Origin: Quercus robur
Lineage: Eukaryota > Streptophyta > Magnoliopsida > Fagales > Fagaceae
DNA: 64,000 bases
Direction of reading: 5' to 3'
NCBI RefSeq assembly: GCF_932294415.1
Contig: NC_065542.1
Span: 54,060,406 to 54,124,405 of the forward strand
The notes beneath the pieces are model-generated. The model was not told the DNA's origin. It worked only from the letters and a program-made list of their open reading frames with translations, and did no database searches. Within the stretch, counting starts at the first letter, position 1. Every line of letters starts with the position of its first letter. The translations under genes and the position numbers were made by a program. Shown piece by piece: positions 45,289 through 57,084 of this stretch.

Positions 45289-47866
45289 CTTGCCACCTAA
45301 TCTCGTGGTTAGCGTGAATTAGGGTTTTGGATGTTTTTCTAGTTGTCTTAGGGTTTTATCTTTTTAGTATTTATATGTTTTGTAACCTTTAGAGTTTTTC
45401 TCTATTGTTTTCTCTTGTGGATTACAGGTTTATCACTTTGTGGATTAAAGGGATTCCTCGTGGATTTGAAGTTTACTAAGAAAGCGTCGTGTGTGCTTTC
45501 TTCTGGATTCCACAACATCAATTAAATCTCAAAAAAAGATCTCTTGAGAAATTTATTACTAGGAATAAACTAAACACAAAAAAGAAAAATAGATGAAATT
45601 TTTCATGGTTTGGATTTATTGCCAAAATTACAAGTTATGAAAGGACTTTCACAATAGAGGAAAACAATCTATTGACAAAGTTATATAAAAAGGAGTATAT
45701 TATTTATTTTTCAAATGTAATTATTGTTTATAGAATTTATTGTATAAAAGGAAAATTTTCAAAAACTAAGTTGATAAAATTTTACATAAGATTTACTTTG
45801 TTTCAAGAAGAAAGACTAATAAATTTACCATATTATCGTTTGCAAAAGAGAGATACTACGTCTACAACATTTTTACAACAAATCACAAGTTATTAGTTGT
45901 TATTGGTTCAAATTTAAAACTAACACTAAGATTACTTTTTTGCCCCAATAATAACAATCAATAATAATCTGTCACTTAATATTTATTATAAAAATATTAT
46001 AAATATATCATTTTTCTGTGTAAAAAGAGTTTAATCTATAATGAGAGTATATGCAGCGGCGAAATTTGTCCCTGCCTTTCACGTTCACACAATCAATTCA
46101 AAGTTGGCAGTAAACCAAAAACCAAAAAAAAAGTGGGACCAACGTATTGTTGGAAGAAAATACAAGTGGGTCTATCGAATAAGAAATAGTTGGAACTTGG
46201 AAGTCTTCTTTGCCGCAAGCCTTGGTGCAAAGTCAAGATGGACAACATTAAGTTTGCTGGGCCACTGTTGAGTTACGACGAAGACTAAAAATGGCTTGAA
46301 CCAATGTTAAGATGGATGACTAAAAAAGTAAGATTGATTGGCTTGCATTAGTCAATCACGAGTGTGGAATTTTGGTATTAAAAACAGAGCACCATTAATA
46401 ACAACAAGGAGTGAGGGTCCATTTTGGAGCGCGCTGAAACACTGATGAAAGGTGATTGGAAAGCTAACAACGATTTTGTCACGCACTATTTGTTTTTTTT
46501 TTTTTTTTTTAAGAAGTGTCACGCACTATTTGTTGATATCACAATCAGGTAACTTTTTTTTTCTTTTTTCTTTTTTTTCTTTTTTTGAGATAGGTACATA
46601 GGATACTCTTGAATCCCTTTTCCAGACCCCAAATCTCTTGGCAATATCAAATGACTTAATAATTTTTTATTCAATGATTTTTTTTTCTTCTCTTTTTCTG
46701 ATGAGAAATACTTTTTTTTTAATTTTTTTTTATATTGACATATCCAGCGGTGGGTTACACTCTCTTTTATGCTTCTTATGCTTGTACCCTTGCAAAATAT
46801 CAAGAATTTAAAAAAATTAGCAGCTATCTCATTTATATAATAATTAAATTTCAATCTTTTGGGTCATTGAAATTATACCCAGTAATGCTTTACCATACAT
46901 TTATGCCAATTCAAATTGAAATATACCCATACGGCCATACCCAATAATGTTTAATTGTCTGGGGAAGTGGTCTATGTCTCTCCAAAAACAAAATGAAATC
47001 ATCATACAAGCATCTATTGACAACCACTCACCGTCAAATTCAAATCCACTATTTTACCGGTAATCTTAATCTCACGATTCACAGTTAAAGCAAATAATTT
47101 TTTTTTTTTTTTTCATATATTATACTTTATTGCTGTGAACATTTCTAATAGTAACTTGATTTTAAAAGTGAATCCGTCTTTGCTTGTAAAGCTTCATTAA
47201 TATTGGGTGATTTTATTAATAAGTAAAAGGGAAACGTTGACTAATGTCCTGGTATTGGATTAAGAACTATTTTTAGAAACATTTTATCGGGAGAGTAATA
47301 AAATAATAAATGTTATTAACAACTTCTTATATTCTTATGAAAACTGTGTTAAAACTTTCTTATTATGATTTATTAACAATTGTTCTAAGGGCATCCATTA
47401 ACTTGACCCATAAGTAAAACTATAAAAGTGTTTTCAATAAATCACGTTTTGTTATTCTAACATTATTATAGTTATATTATAATTTATATTAGAGAAAGTT
47501 TTTTTTAAAATATTTTTTAATTATAAAAGTATACTAAAAAATCATATGAATATTTATATATTAGAGAAAGTTTTTTTTTAAAATATTTTTTAATTATAAA
47601 AGTATACTAAAAAATCATATGAATATTTACATAAAAAAAGTGAATTATATATGGTCAATTAATTTTTTATTTTTCTATATCATGATTATAGCTAATTTAA
47701 TAATTACTTAGGTAATGATATTTTAAAAAACTAATTAAAATCAAATTAACACCAATATATAATCTACACATTAAAATTGATTAAACTAAACAATGAAAAT
47801 ACATGACATATGAGCCAAAAAAAATTAATTTATATTCATCATCTCGTCTAATAAACTTCATCTAAG
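45289..47866. repeat. Decayed copies of the receptor-kinase flanking unit
   Basis: 45540-45660 resembles 27520-27620. 46040-46330 resembles 10690-10930 and 27830-28080 (GAAATTTGTCCC, ACGTTCACA, AATCAATTCAAAG, then AAAATGGCTTGAACCAATGTT). 46840-47866 resembles 25150-25440 plus 26568-27350. A 55-bp direct repeat is at about 47490-47620. Long T tracts occur near 46490 and 46555. The piece 45289-45510 was not matched to anything. No gene supported. Confidence 0.65.
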
Positions 47867-47986
47867 TCAATTGCGGGGTCAAAGAGCTTGTGACCCCGGC
47901 CCACTTTGCTTTAGGGCCCAAGGCCCGAGCCGAGGAGAGGTATTGCCGAGGACATACAATGAAAGTCCAAATAGCCTTGAGACATA

Positions 47987-48010
47987 GCCGATGATGATTC
48001 TGTCCTCGGC
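47987..48010. promoter_or_regulatory. LTR palindrome, solo LTR D
   Basis: GCCGATGAT, GATTCT, GTCCTCGGC. The left arm has two mismatches. It starts 116 bp into the LTR. Confidence 0.55.
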
Positions 48011-48261
48011 ATCCCAAAACACTCCTAAAAGAAAGGGAAAGAACGGTATAGGAACAGTTTAGGGAAAAATCGAACACATCCACATTGATGGAGAAAGGAC
48101 CCCTAGACAATTTGGCGACAAAGAATAAAGGAAAGGCTACTATTACTGAAATTAAATACTCTGCGCTAGACAGAGCAATGCTTTTCAGCTTTTACAACCA
48201 CTCCCAACCACTTTGGATATGGGCTGATGGGACAAGTATCAGCCCTGGAAAGTTGAACCTA

Positions 48262-48300
48262 CACGTGGACGTTGGAGGAGGTGTAAAGGCTAATATAAAA
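48262..48300 (+). promoter_or_regulatory. Solo LTR D promoter: G-box and TATA
   Basis: CCTACACGTGGACG, then AATATAAAAGG about 25 nt on. Confidence 0.6.
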
Positions 48301-48552
48301 GGAGAAGTAAGCAATCCAAAAAGAGGGGACTAGGAAAAAAGGCCGAGAACCAGAGCCTCCTAAGCCATGCCGAGGAGAAAGACTTCTTGAGCAAACATGG
48401 TTCATCTCTTTACAAGTACCATGACCACCCACCGCACGGTGACGAAGGCCTAGCCTTTCAAGCCCACGCTCTACAAATTATATTGTTTGGGCCCTTAACG
48501 TGCGAACCCAACATCATTTTGAGGTCGTTACAAATTGAGTCCTTACATCAAT

Positions 48553-51209
48553 GTTATCATAATGTTCATCATCTTGTGAAATTATTTCTTCATTGACATT
48601 TTTTTCATCATATCAGCATTTACTATATCTTCTTATACTTTTGTCTTAATAATTTTTCTTTATATTTTTTTCTTAGCATTTTAGCTTTTTAGACTTATAA
48701 CAAAAATAACAAAATAAAAAATAATTATATTGTCAATTAATATCTTATTCATAGTATAGAAAAGAAATTTGCAAATACAAAAGTTAAGTGTAAAGTGTGT
48801 AGTCCAAATTTTAGAGAGAAAGATAGAAGAGTGAGAAAAAAATCATGGACATGTTATTTTATTGGGTACAATTAAGTAGCCCAATAATTTTGTATTAAAA
48901 ACAAGTCAAAAACATGTTGGACTCAAATAAAAGAACAAATTTTAGCCCTAAAAAAAAAAAAAAAAAAAATCATTTTAACCCACTTGTTTATATATTGTTC
49001 AATATGTACGATTCTACAATATATATTTACGGTACAGAACTTTTTGTACACGATACGATATGAATCATACAATACGTATCGATACAAACAACTGTGCTAG
49101 GAATAAACAAAATATAACAAAAAAAATTGGAGAAATTTTTTAATGGTTTAGACTTATTGTCAAAATTACAAGTTATCAAAGAACTTTTACAAATAGAGAA
49201 AAACACTCTGTTGAAAAAAGAGTAGAATAATTCTTTTCAAAAGGTATATATTGCTTAAAGAATTTCATTGATGTATAGTACCTATTAAAGGTGCTATAGA
49301 AAAATAAATTTTTTTAAATTAAAATTGATAAAATTTTATATAAGAATTACTATGTCACAGAAAAGACTTAAAAATTAACTATATTATTAATCGAAAAAAA
49401 AAGTTTAATCTATAACGAGTGTATATGCATGACTGGACGAAATTTGTCCCTGCATTATTACACATTCATATAACAAATTCTAACTTGGCAAGAAACCAAA
49501 AAACAAAAAAAGTAGACCTATATACGTGAGCTATTTGTTTTCCTATCATATCCATTGATGAATCCACCAATTTCAACTGCACGTGGACCTACTTATTGTT
49601 GGAAGCTATTGCAATTCTGTTGAATCAGAAACAGTAGTTGAAGTGTTCTGTGGGCAAAGACTTGTGCAACATCGAGATGGACAGGTCTTCGCGGTCTTGT
49701 CATTTCTCTTTGTTTTGCCACCGTAAGTTACGCCGACAAAGACTAGAAATAGCTTGAAGATTCGAAGCAATCTTAGGAAGACTAAGAAGAAGTCCTTGCA
49801 CTGCTCAATCACGAGTGTGAAATTCTTTTTTTGAGAAACAGATACACACATATACAAAGGAGAGAGAAACGAGTGTGGAATTTTGGTATTGAAAATGTAG
49901 TACCATTAATAACAAGTCAAGGAGTAAAATGCAAGCAAGGATTAACAACACACTATTTTTAATGTTACAATTTTTTTTAAAAAAAAAAAGAAGTTTTGTT
50001 GTTAAAAAAAAAATGTTTTGTTGGATGCTTTTTTTATTTTATTTTATGCCATATCCAAATGTGGATTACGTCATTACATTATATCTTGAATATTTTTTAT
50101 ACTTACAAAATTAATAACTATCTCATGTTTCAAATGATTAAATATCAATTTGTCACATTAATATTGTAAAAAAATTGAAATTTTTTATGTCTATGGACAT
50201 TGCCTAGACTTATGATGTGGTTGTAAATCTACATATAAAGCCAAAGTTGAGAAAATTCAATTAGATTCTCAATTTTGCATTATATGACAATTTAATTTTT
50301 TTTTAATCAAGTGAGTTATTGGGTTCAAAATTCAAATATATTATCCATAGTTTTGATCTACAATCCCTAGAAACAAATTTTCTCTCTCTCTTGTGCCCAT
50401 TGATCTCTAAAGGGATTTTTTTTTTTTTTTTTTTTAACCTTCTTCATGCTTATCTACAAAGGTTGTCCATCTTCCCATCAAATACAAATACCTAATATTT
50501 CTCCATCTCTTACCTCTTTCAAGTGCCAAAGGTCTCCACTCCATTTTAAATTATAACACATTACTATTGCTAATAGAATAAGAAATAGTCTCCGAAAACC
50601 CAAAACACGACTCAAATATTATTACCCAAAAAAAAAAGACTAAACTACTTTAATTCGACGCATTCTATTTATATATATTTTTTCTCTCTTTAGGAAAATA
50701 ATATTAATAACATTTAACAAATTTTGCACATTGCACAAGTTACAAGTTACATGATAGTAAGCTATAAAGTATAAAGTACATTTACACCTTCGAAGTTGGG
50801 CATGACTTCTAAATTGGTCTCATAATTAAAGAAATTTGCAATTTACATTCTCAAGTATGACATTGATGTCATTATACTCTTTCCATCATGCTTGGATACA
50901 AATTCACTTTTAATCCACCTACAAAAAAACATTATTTTTACCCAAAAATAAATAAATAACACATAAGAAGATAGAAAATAATTTTTTTAAAAAATACATT
51001 AAAGAAAAAAAAAAAAAAAAAAAAAAAAAAGAGTTCCTCCCTCAATACAGACGATTATTTATGGTTTCCAACTTCCTGATGACACCCACATCAACATTCA
51101 ACAATATATATCTAACCTAAAGACCGCACACATCCCAAGTTCATCGCATCTCTAGTCAAAACATTTCAACATATATACCCAATCAAAAATAACTTCTTCT
51201 TTTTCTTTT

Positions 51210-51243
<34 letters not shown>

Positions 51244-51300
51244 GTAATTTGATTCTTGTGATAAGAGATGGGAGATTTGAATATTAGATTTTGACACATT
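48553..51300. other. AT-rich region with further decayed flank copies
   Basis: 49095-49200 and 49435-49770 are diverged copies of the units at 45550 and 46050. The rest shows only A or T tracts (50005, 50418, 51005-51030, 51211-51241) and no gene. Two nearby poly-A/poly-T tracts around 51005 and 51211 might mark old retroposon ends, but no body was recognised. Confidence 0.5.
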
Positions 51301-51305
51301 AGAAG

Positions 51306-52057
51306 TGTAGGGACATGAATCTTTAGCGGCCCAACAACGATGTTGGGCTCGCACGTGAAAGATCCCTCACAATAATATTTGTAGAGAGTGGGCTTGAAAG
51401 GCCAGCGTTGGGTCAAAGGGCGTTAGTTCAGGCCAGACTTTAGGTGAACCAAGACAAGAAAAGGCTTTAGTCTGGATATTCAAGCCTTACATCTTTGCAA
51501 CTTGAGGGATTTGGCTCCTCGGATCATGTCCGAGGAGCACTAATGTTTTCTCCGGTTACCCAACGGTGGGTTTTTCGTGGTGGTGCGCATATATTATCCG
51601 GGTATTCTCCTTCCTGAAGTTTTTCTTAGGAAGTGAGATGGGAGCCGCTTCCTTTGTTACCTTACGTTTTCTTTTATACTAGCTTACGCTCGTTGTCCCT
51701 CGTCCATGTGTAGGGTCGACTTTTCTAGGACAGATATTTGTCCCATCAGTCTAATCCTGAAATTGTTGGAGACGGTCAATAAAGCTTAAGAATCCGGTTC
51801 TGTTAGGTGCAATGTCACATCAGTGAAGGGTATTAAGGACAACTTCCTCAAGATATTTTCTGATATTTCAAGTTTGCTTGTATTCCACTCTAATCCATGA
51901 GACTTTGGGTCTACCGAGGACTAAGCTATCCTCGGCAGTATCTTCGGGCCACTTTGGGCTTCCTATTTTTGAGTTTGGGCCCTGGCCCCCTTCAGCTTGC
52001 GGCCTGTGGACTCCCCATAAGCGAGCGGGCCGGGCCCCTAAACTATTGGGCCCCACA
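51306..52057 (-). repeat. Element E 3' LTR (752 bp)
   Basis: TGTAGGGACATG to GGCCCCACA on the plus strand. The G-box position reads CATGTG. A 10-bp perfect inverted repeat, GCTCCTCGGA and TCCGAGGAGC around TCATG, is at about 51517-51541. Confidence 0.9.
51913..51936. promoter_or_regulatory. LTR palindrome, element E 3' LTR
   Basis: ACCGAGGAC, TAAGCT, ATCCTCGGC, 122 bp from the LTR end. It differs from the 5' LTR palindrome by two G-to-A changes. Confidence 0.65.
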
Positions 52058-52075
52058 TTAGCCCCTCAAAACCCC
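52058..52075 (-). other. Element E polypurine tract
   Basis: In element orientation GGTTTTGAGGGGCTAA abuts the TGTGGGG start of the 3' LTR. Confidence 0.7.
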
Positions 52076-52394
52076 GCTGTCCAACGTCATGGTTGGAAAG
52101 GTGGGTTTTGATAATATCAAGCCTTCATTGCAATTCATTTAATTCAGCCCTTGATCAACGTTGGTGACTCTTCACCAACCGAGAGAATGTACCGGTCTAC
52201 GAGCCGTTTTCCTGAATTTGCGTACGTTGCCATTATGTCGTTTGGTTATCTGCAGCGTGTCTTTAATATCTTCCCATTTACGAGACCTCCCAGATCTAAC
52301 GGTTACTGATGGCGTGGGGGAACGAAACGGCGCGTTCTTCTTTATAGATCTCCCTGGGGATATAAACGTGTTATATACCCTTGTCTTCGTTCCC

Positions 52395-53199
52395 TATATA
52401 AAGAGAGGAGACAAAAAGCGATCTTCTCATATCTGAATCCCTCAGGCCCTTCTCAGAGTTCACTTCTTCCATCTGGTTATTCCCTATCCAATAATACATC
52501 CACCATAGTAGTCAGCCATGACCAAACCCTTCCTTTCCCAGAAACGTCATGCCCTAACAAAACTTGAGATGGCTCGGTCGGGGCAAGGATGGCGGAGACT
52601 CAAGATTTGCCTCCCCATTCTTTTAGCCAAAATCCGAAGCAGGGACTCGTCGCATCCCACTTCCGGTGTGACTGAGTCGAAAACCTCCCTTGTCATTTCC
52701 ATCCGCTCTCTCATGAGCATATCTAATGTGGTACCGGTGTGCTAGGAGTCAAGACTGGGGCAGGGACTAAATGCCCCGGCTTCTTCCTCTTTTCGTTCAC
52801 TGGCGCCACCCTTTACTTTTCTTTCTTCTTCTTTCCACCACCAGCTCCATCCTGGTGTTTTTCTTTCTCCCTCTTTTGCTCCTTTCTCTTTCTTTTCATT
52901 TCTTCCATCTTCTTCTCCTCCTTCTCTTACTCATGTCCTCCATCTTCCTCATTCATCTCCTCCATCTTCCAATTCTTCTTCCTTCTCCTTCAAATTCTTC
53001 TAAAGAAGGTTCTTCTCTCAAATATGAGTAATACTGAGGCAGAAATCGGAGAGACTTTGAAGATGAGTCCAAAAGACACCTGACTGTTTACTTATCTGCA
53101 TTGCAGTTGTTATTGCTGCTTCGGCAGTTTTTTTTTTTTTTGTATAGGCTTGTTTAAGCCCTTCTTTGTACGTTGTAACAATTTTCCATATTAATAAAA
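52395..53199 (+). other. Antisense gene-like unit 1 in element E
   Basis: TATATAAAG at 52395, a 58-codon ORF (MARSGQGWRRLKI, stop at 52743-52745; an upstream in-frame start at 52518 also exists), then a pyrimidine-rich stretch and TTTGTACGTTGTAAC with AATAAAA at 53193-53199. The protein is the same length as in B, and about 41 of 58 residues match by hand. The block upstream of the TATA box (ATGTACCGGTCTACGAG, CGTTTGGTTATC, TTTACGAGACC) is also shared with A and B. Function unknown. Confidence 0.5.
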
Positions 53200-53639
53200 G
53201 TTGCTGTTGTTCTATTTCGTATTTTTTGTTTATATGTTTTAATAAATTTGCAAGCACTGCTCGGTACAATAGTATAGCATTTGAATCAATGACAACTAAG
53301 GCCAAAATACTCGCTAAAAAAATGTCACAATAACTTTAACAAAATTATTATTCGACATAACAATCCGACCAGTGAGGAACGAGACTTACCTTAAGATTAG
53401 TCGCGATGGGGACTAAGTGCTCGACAAGGTGTAAGAAATAATTATCCGAGGACATGTCACCATCCCAATGAACAATTTCCTTAGGCCAACGATTATCAGT
53501 TCGTTTCGCCATCTTCTTGACACACTGGCCTTAACCTTTTCCAGTATTTGAGCCGAGAAACCTCTCCATCCGAGCAGTTGATTTCCCAAAAAGCCTGAAT
53601 CCGAGGACTTCGCAAAGCCCGGGTTTTGTTTAGGACTTA

Positions 53640-53875
53640 TGCTTTTTCTTTTATGTACTTGGTTTCCCTATAGGCTTGAGTCCGAGGACCATGCAAGTCC
53701 TAGGTTTTGTCCAAGACTTATGTTTTTCTCAGTACTTGGTTTCCCCATAGGCTTGAGTCCGAGGACCATGCAAGTCCTAGGTTCTGTCCAAGACTTATGT
53801 TTTTCTCAGTACTTGGTTTCCTCGTGGGCTTGAGTCCGAGGACCATGCAAGTCCTAGGTTCTGTCCAAGACTCTG
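53640..53875. repeat. 77-bp tandem array in element E, module 1
   Basis: Three units anchored by TTGGTTTCC at 53659, 53736 and 53813, each with GAGTCCGAGGACCATGCAA. Confidence 0.9.
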
Positions 53876-54196
53876 AGTTCGGATCCCCCTTTTTATCAGG
53901 CATTTCCCGAGGCACCGAACAGGGTGTCCCTGGGCCCTCACGCAAAGCGGGCCTGGGCCACGAATTCAATTGGCCCACGAATTAGGAGATATTTCTGCAA
54001 CCTCTGGCCACGAAGTACTCTCTGACGTCCCAATGATCGAAGTGCGCCTTTACGAGGCTCCTTTAATCGTGTGGTTGCAGTTGACGTTGGAAGTTGAGCC
54101 AAAACCACTTTGTCCGTAGCGTTCCTTAGGACGCCGCGTGAGTTGACTGCCATCATCTTGTCTTTTCAAATAAATAGGAGGGAGGGAGAGTTGCTT

Positions 54197-54800
54197 TATA
54201 TACGCACCAATCCTTTAGTTTTCTCCCACATCATAAATCCCATATCTGGTGCTATCCTCCCTTAGCATAACATGTTTGAGGTGAGGATTGGGAGGAAAGA
54301 ACTCTCCCAGCCACAGAAGCGTCGTGTCCTCATGAGACTCAGAATAGTAAGGTATGAGCACAGGAAGCACAAGTCCAGGAGAGTACTCCATTTCGACCGA
54401 GGGGGAAGGGTGTCTCTCCCTCTTTTAGCCAAATTCCGAAGCAGGTTCTGCTCATGCCAGAATTTTGGTGTGTCAGAAGAAAGGTTCTCCGCCATTATCG
54501 CCTCTGCCTTATGGCAGGCGAATATTTAGAGAAAGCCCCTCAACTTCTCACTCCCTGCACCTTTCCTTCAACGGTGTCAGGTTCAAGTTGGGTTTCTTTT
54601 GCTGCCTGAGCTATGGGCATGTAAAAGCACGGGGGAAGAATAAGGTCTTGGAGCTGTAGCCAACCTATCCTCTGACCTACCTCCTCGGCTTTCTCTCACT
54701 TTCTTGTATCTATCTTTCTTTTTTGTTTATGTAGTGAGCTTTGACGTAGACTGATTCCAGCTTTTCATTGTACGCCGTACTATTTCTTTGTTTTAATAAA
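54197..54800 (+). other. Antisense gene-like unit 2 in element E
   Basis: TATATA at 54197, an 85-codon ORF at 54272-54529 with the related stretch LPLLAKFRSRFCSCQNFGVSEE, and ATTGTACGCCGTAC with AATAAA at 54795-54800. It is more diverged than unit 1 but in the same arrangement. Function unknown. Confidence 0.4.
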
Positions 54801-55129
54801 AATAGAAATTTATTTACATGTTTTAAGCACTGATCTTTTGGGAAATATTACTTTGTGAATGAGTGTGTTCCATGTATGTGTTGTTTCGAGAATATTTAGA
54901 GCAAGATACCTTGAAGCATAATCTAACTAATTCTAATTTACCAGCACTATCTGGCATTATATCGATAATTCGTAATAAATCAAACTTAGGAAACTGACCG
55001 AGGTAGAAGTTGAATATTCTGTGATAAACGCGTGAACAACGCCCAAGCATGATGACCTCCTAATAATCCATCCGAGCTATCGAATGGGAAGTAGGGTACT
55101 CCGACTGTGCTTTTGTGTATTCGGTTTTT

Positions 55130-55645
55130 CTTTTGTGTACTTGGTTTCCCCATAGGCTTGAGTCCGAGGACCATGCAAGGCCTTGGTTCTGTCCAAAACT
55201 TATATTTTTTCTTTTATGTACTTGGTTTCCCCATAGGCTTGAGTCCGAGGACCATGCAATGCCTTGGTTCTGTCCAAAACTTTTTTGAGTACTTGGTTTC
55301 CCCATAAGCTTGAGTCCGAGGACCATGCAATGCCTTGGTTCTGTCCAAAACTTTTTTGAGTACTTGGTTTCCCCATAGGCTTGAGTCTGAGGACCATGCA
55401 ATGCCTTGGTTATGTCCAAAACTTTTTGAGTACTTGGTTTCCCCATAGGCTTGAGTCCGAGGACCATGCAATGCCTTGGTTCTGTCCAAAACTTTTTTGA
55501 GTACTTGGTTTCCCCATAGGCTTGAGTCCGAGGACCATGCAATGCCTTGGTTCTGTCCAAAACTTTTTTGAGTACTTGGTTTCCCCATAGGCTTGAGTCC
55601 GAGGACCATGCAAGGCCTTGGTTCTGCCCAAAACTTCTTTGTTTT
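55130..55645. repeat. 71-bp tandem array in element E, module 2
   Basis: Seven units anchored by TTGGTTTCC at 55141, 55222, 55293, 55364, 55434, 55505 and 55576. Six of the seven carry GAGTCCGAGGACC; the fifth-last unit has GAGTCTGAGGACC. Confidence 0.9.
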
Positions 55646-55879
55646 TCTTTTGTATTTATTTGTTTTTCGAAGGTCAGCCCCTAGACAATGGCGGGGAGAT
55701 TTGGCTTGAGGCCGGAAGCCCCTAGAGCTGCCCGCGCTGTTGACACTGCAGGGCGTAGCCCCTAGCAGAAGTTTGTGTCGGAGCAACAACTGCATGTCGC
55801 CGGAGATGGAGGAAATCCCACGAATCTCTGCTTGCTAGAGAGTTGACTCAAACGCCACCTGCGCCAACGCGCAAGCCTT

Positions 55880-55897
55880 CCCACAGACGGCGCCAAT
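55880..55897 (-). other. Element E primer-binding site
   Basis: In element orientation ATTGGCGCCGTCTGTGGG follows the 5' LTR, the same as in A. Confidence 0.7.
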
Positions 55898-56262
55898 TGT
55901 AAGGACACGAATCTTTAGCGGCCCAACAACGATGTTGGGCTCGTACGTGAAAGATCCCTCACAATAATATTTGTAGAGAGTGGGCTTGAAAGGCCAGCGT
56001 TGGGTCAAAGGGCGTTAGTTCAGGCCAGACTTTAGGTGAACCAAGACAAGAAAAGGCTTTAGTCTGGATATTCAGGCCTTACATCTTTGCAACTTGAGGG
56101 ATTTGGCTCCTCGGATCATGTCCGAGGAGCACTAATGTTTTCTCCGGTTACCCGACGGTGAGTTTTTCGTGGTGGTGCACATATATTATCCGGGTATTCT
56201 CCTTCCTGAAGTTTTTCTTAGGAAGTGAGATGGGAGCCCCTTCCTTTGTTACCTTACGTTTT

Positions 56263-56302
56263 CTTTTATACTAGCTTACGTTCGTTGTCCCTCGTCCACG
56301 TG
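56263..56302 (-). promoter_or_regulatory. Element E 5' LTR promoter: G-box and TATA
   Basis: CCTACACGTGGACGAGGG, then AGTATAAAAG about 27 nt on. Confidence 0.6.
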
Positions 56303-56504
56303 TAGGGTCGACTTTTCTAGGACAGATATTTGTCCCATCAGTCTAATCCTGAAATTGTTGGAGACGGTCAATAAAGCTTAAGAATCCGGTTCTGTTAGGT
56401 GCAATGTCACATCAATGAAGGGTATTAAGGACAACTTCCCCAAGATATTTTCTGATCTTTCAAGTTTGTTTGTATTCCACTCTAATCCATGAGACTTTGG
56501 GTCT

Positions 56505-56528
56505 GCCGAGGACTAAGCTGTCCTCGGC
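56505..56528. promoter_or_regulatory. LTR palindrome, element E 5' LTR
   Basis: GCCGAGGAC, TAAGCT, GTCCTCGGC. The perfect arms extend to 11 bp (CTGCCGAGGAC and GTCCTCGGCAG). It lies 122 bp from the LTR end. Confidence 0.7.
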
Positions 56529-56654
56529 AGTATCTTCGGGCCACTTTGGGCTTCCTATTTTTGAGCTTGGGCCTTGGCCCCCTTCAGCTTGCGGCCTGTG
56601 GACTCCCCATAAGCGAGCGGGTCGGGCCCCTAAACTATTGGGCCCCACAAGAAG

Positions 56655-56713
56655 TATCATTCAGTTGAATTATAAAACTCTTAGCAAATAACATTCATTT
56701 AGTATTAACAAAC

Positions 56714-56761
<48 letters not shown>

Positions 56762-57084
56762 ACAAAATAATTGTTTCTTAATAGATTACAATGCATTTAT
56801 CGTTGCTCAAATTACTTACTTTGCTAGGTAAAAAATAATACAAGAAAATAAAAAATTCAAAGTCAATTGTACGTACGATTAAGATTATTGTTAAGATTAA
56901 TTATTATTACTAAATTAATTATTTATGTCTAGTAATTTTCTTTGTCTTTTTAATATAAAGATGATATCCAAAAAACAAATGCTCAACTAACTTCATTAAA
57001 ATATTCAGCAAGTCACCGACCATTAGATAAAGGCAATCAATAAAATGCTCAACTAACCATTAGCAATTAGTAATTATCCAACTT
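56655..57084. other. AT-rich spacer with 40-base A tract
   Basis: A long A run at about 56718-56757. The rest shows no gene or repeat that I recognise. Confidence 0.6.

Larger units (their letters stand above)
47872..48547 (+). mobile_element. Solo LTR D (676 bp)
   Basis: It runs from TGCGGGGTC to GAGTCCTTACA and is flanked by TCAAT on both sides (47867-47871 and 48548-48552). The paralogous sequence near 27350 reads CTAAGTCAATGTTATC with no insertion, giving an exact empty site. Related to the A, B and E LTRs. A single LTR with a TSD is the usual product of unequal recombination between the two LTRs of a full element. Confidence 0.93.
51306..56649 (-). mobile_element. LTR retrotransposon E, interior duplicated
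   Basis: A 5344-bp minus-strand element with two 752-bp LTRs and the 5-bp duplication AGAAG (51301-51305 and 56650-56654). The primer-binding site and purine tract are present. No gag or pol. By hand the LTRs differ at about twenty sites. The interior contains two successive modules, each with an antisense ORF, an AATAAAA signal and a tandem array: 52395-53870 and 54197-55640. The modules are diverged, so the duplication is older than the insertion or came from recombination between related elements. Confidence 0.88.
55898..56649 (-). repeat. Element E 5' LTR (752 bp)
   Basis: Same length as the 3' LTR, with CACGTG intact at 56297-56302. Confidence 0.9.

Noticed and set aside
55060..55795. 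Long minus-strand frames encoding repeated QNQGIAWSSDSSLWGNQV-type or related peptides in element E
   Set aside because: They arise from the 71-bp tandem array, are open in several overlapping frames at once, and have no counterpart outside the arrays. The 80-bp array in C is not open. Treated as repetition, not protein.
56505..56528. Palindrome read as a bacterial-type terminator
   Set aside because: The host is a plant, no U tract follows, and the element sits in the LTR upstream of the TATA box.
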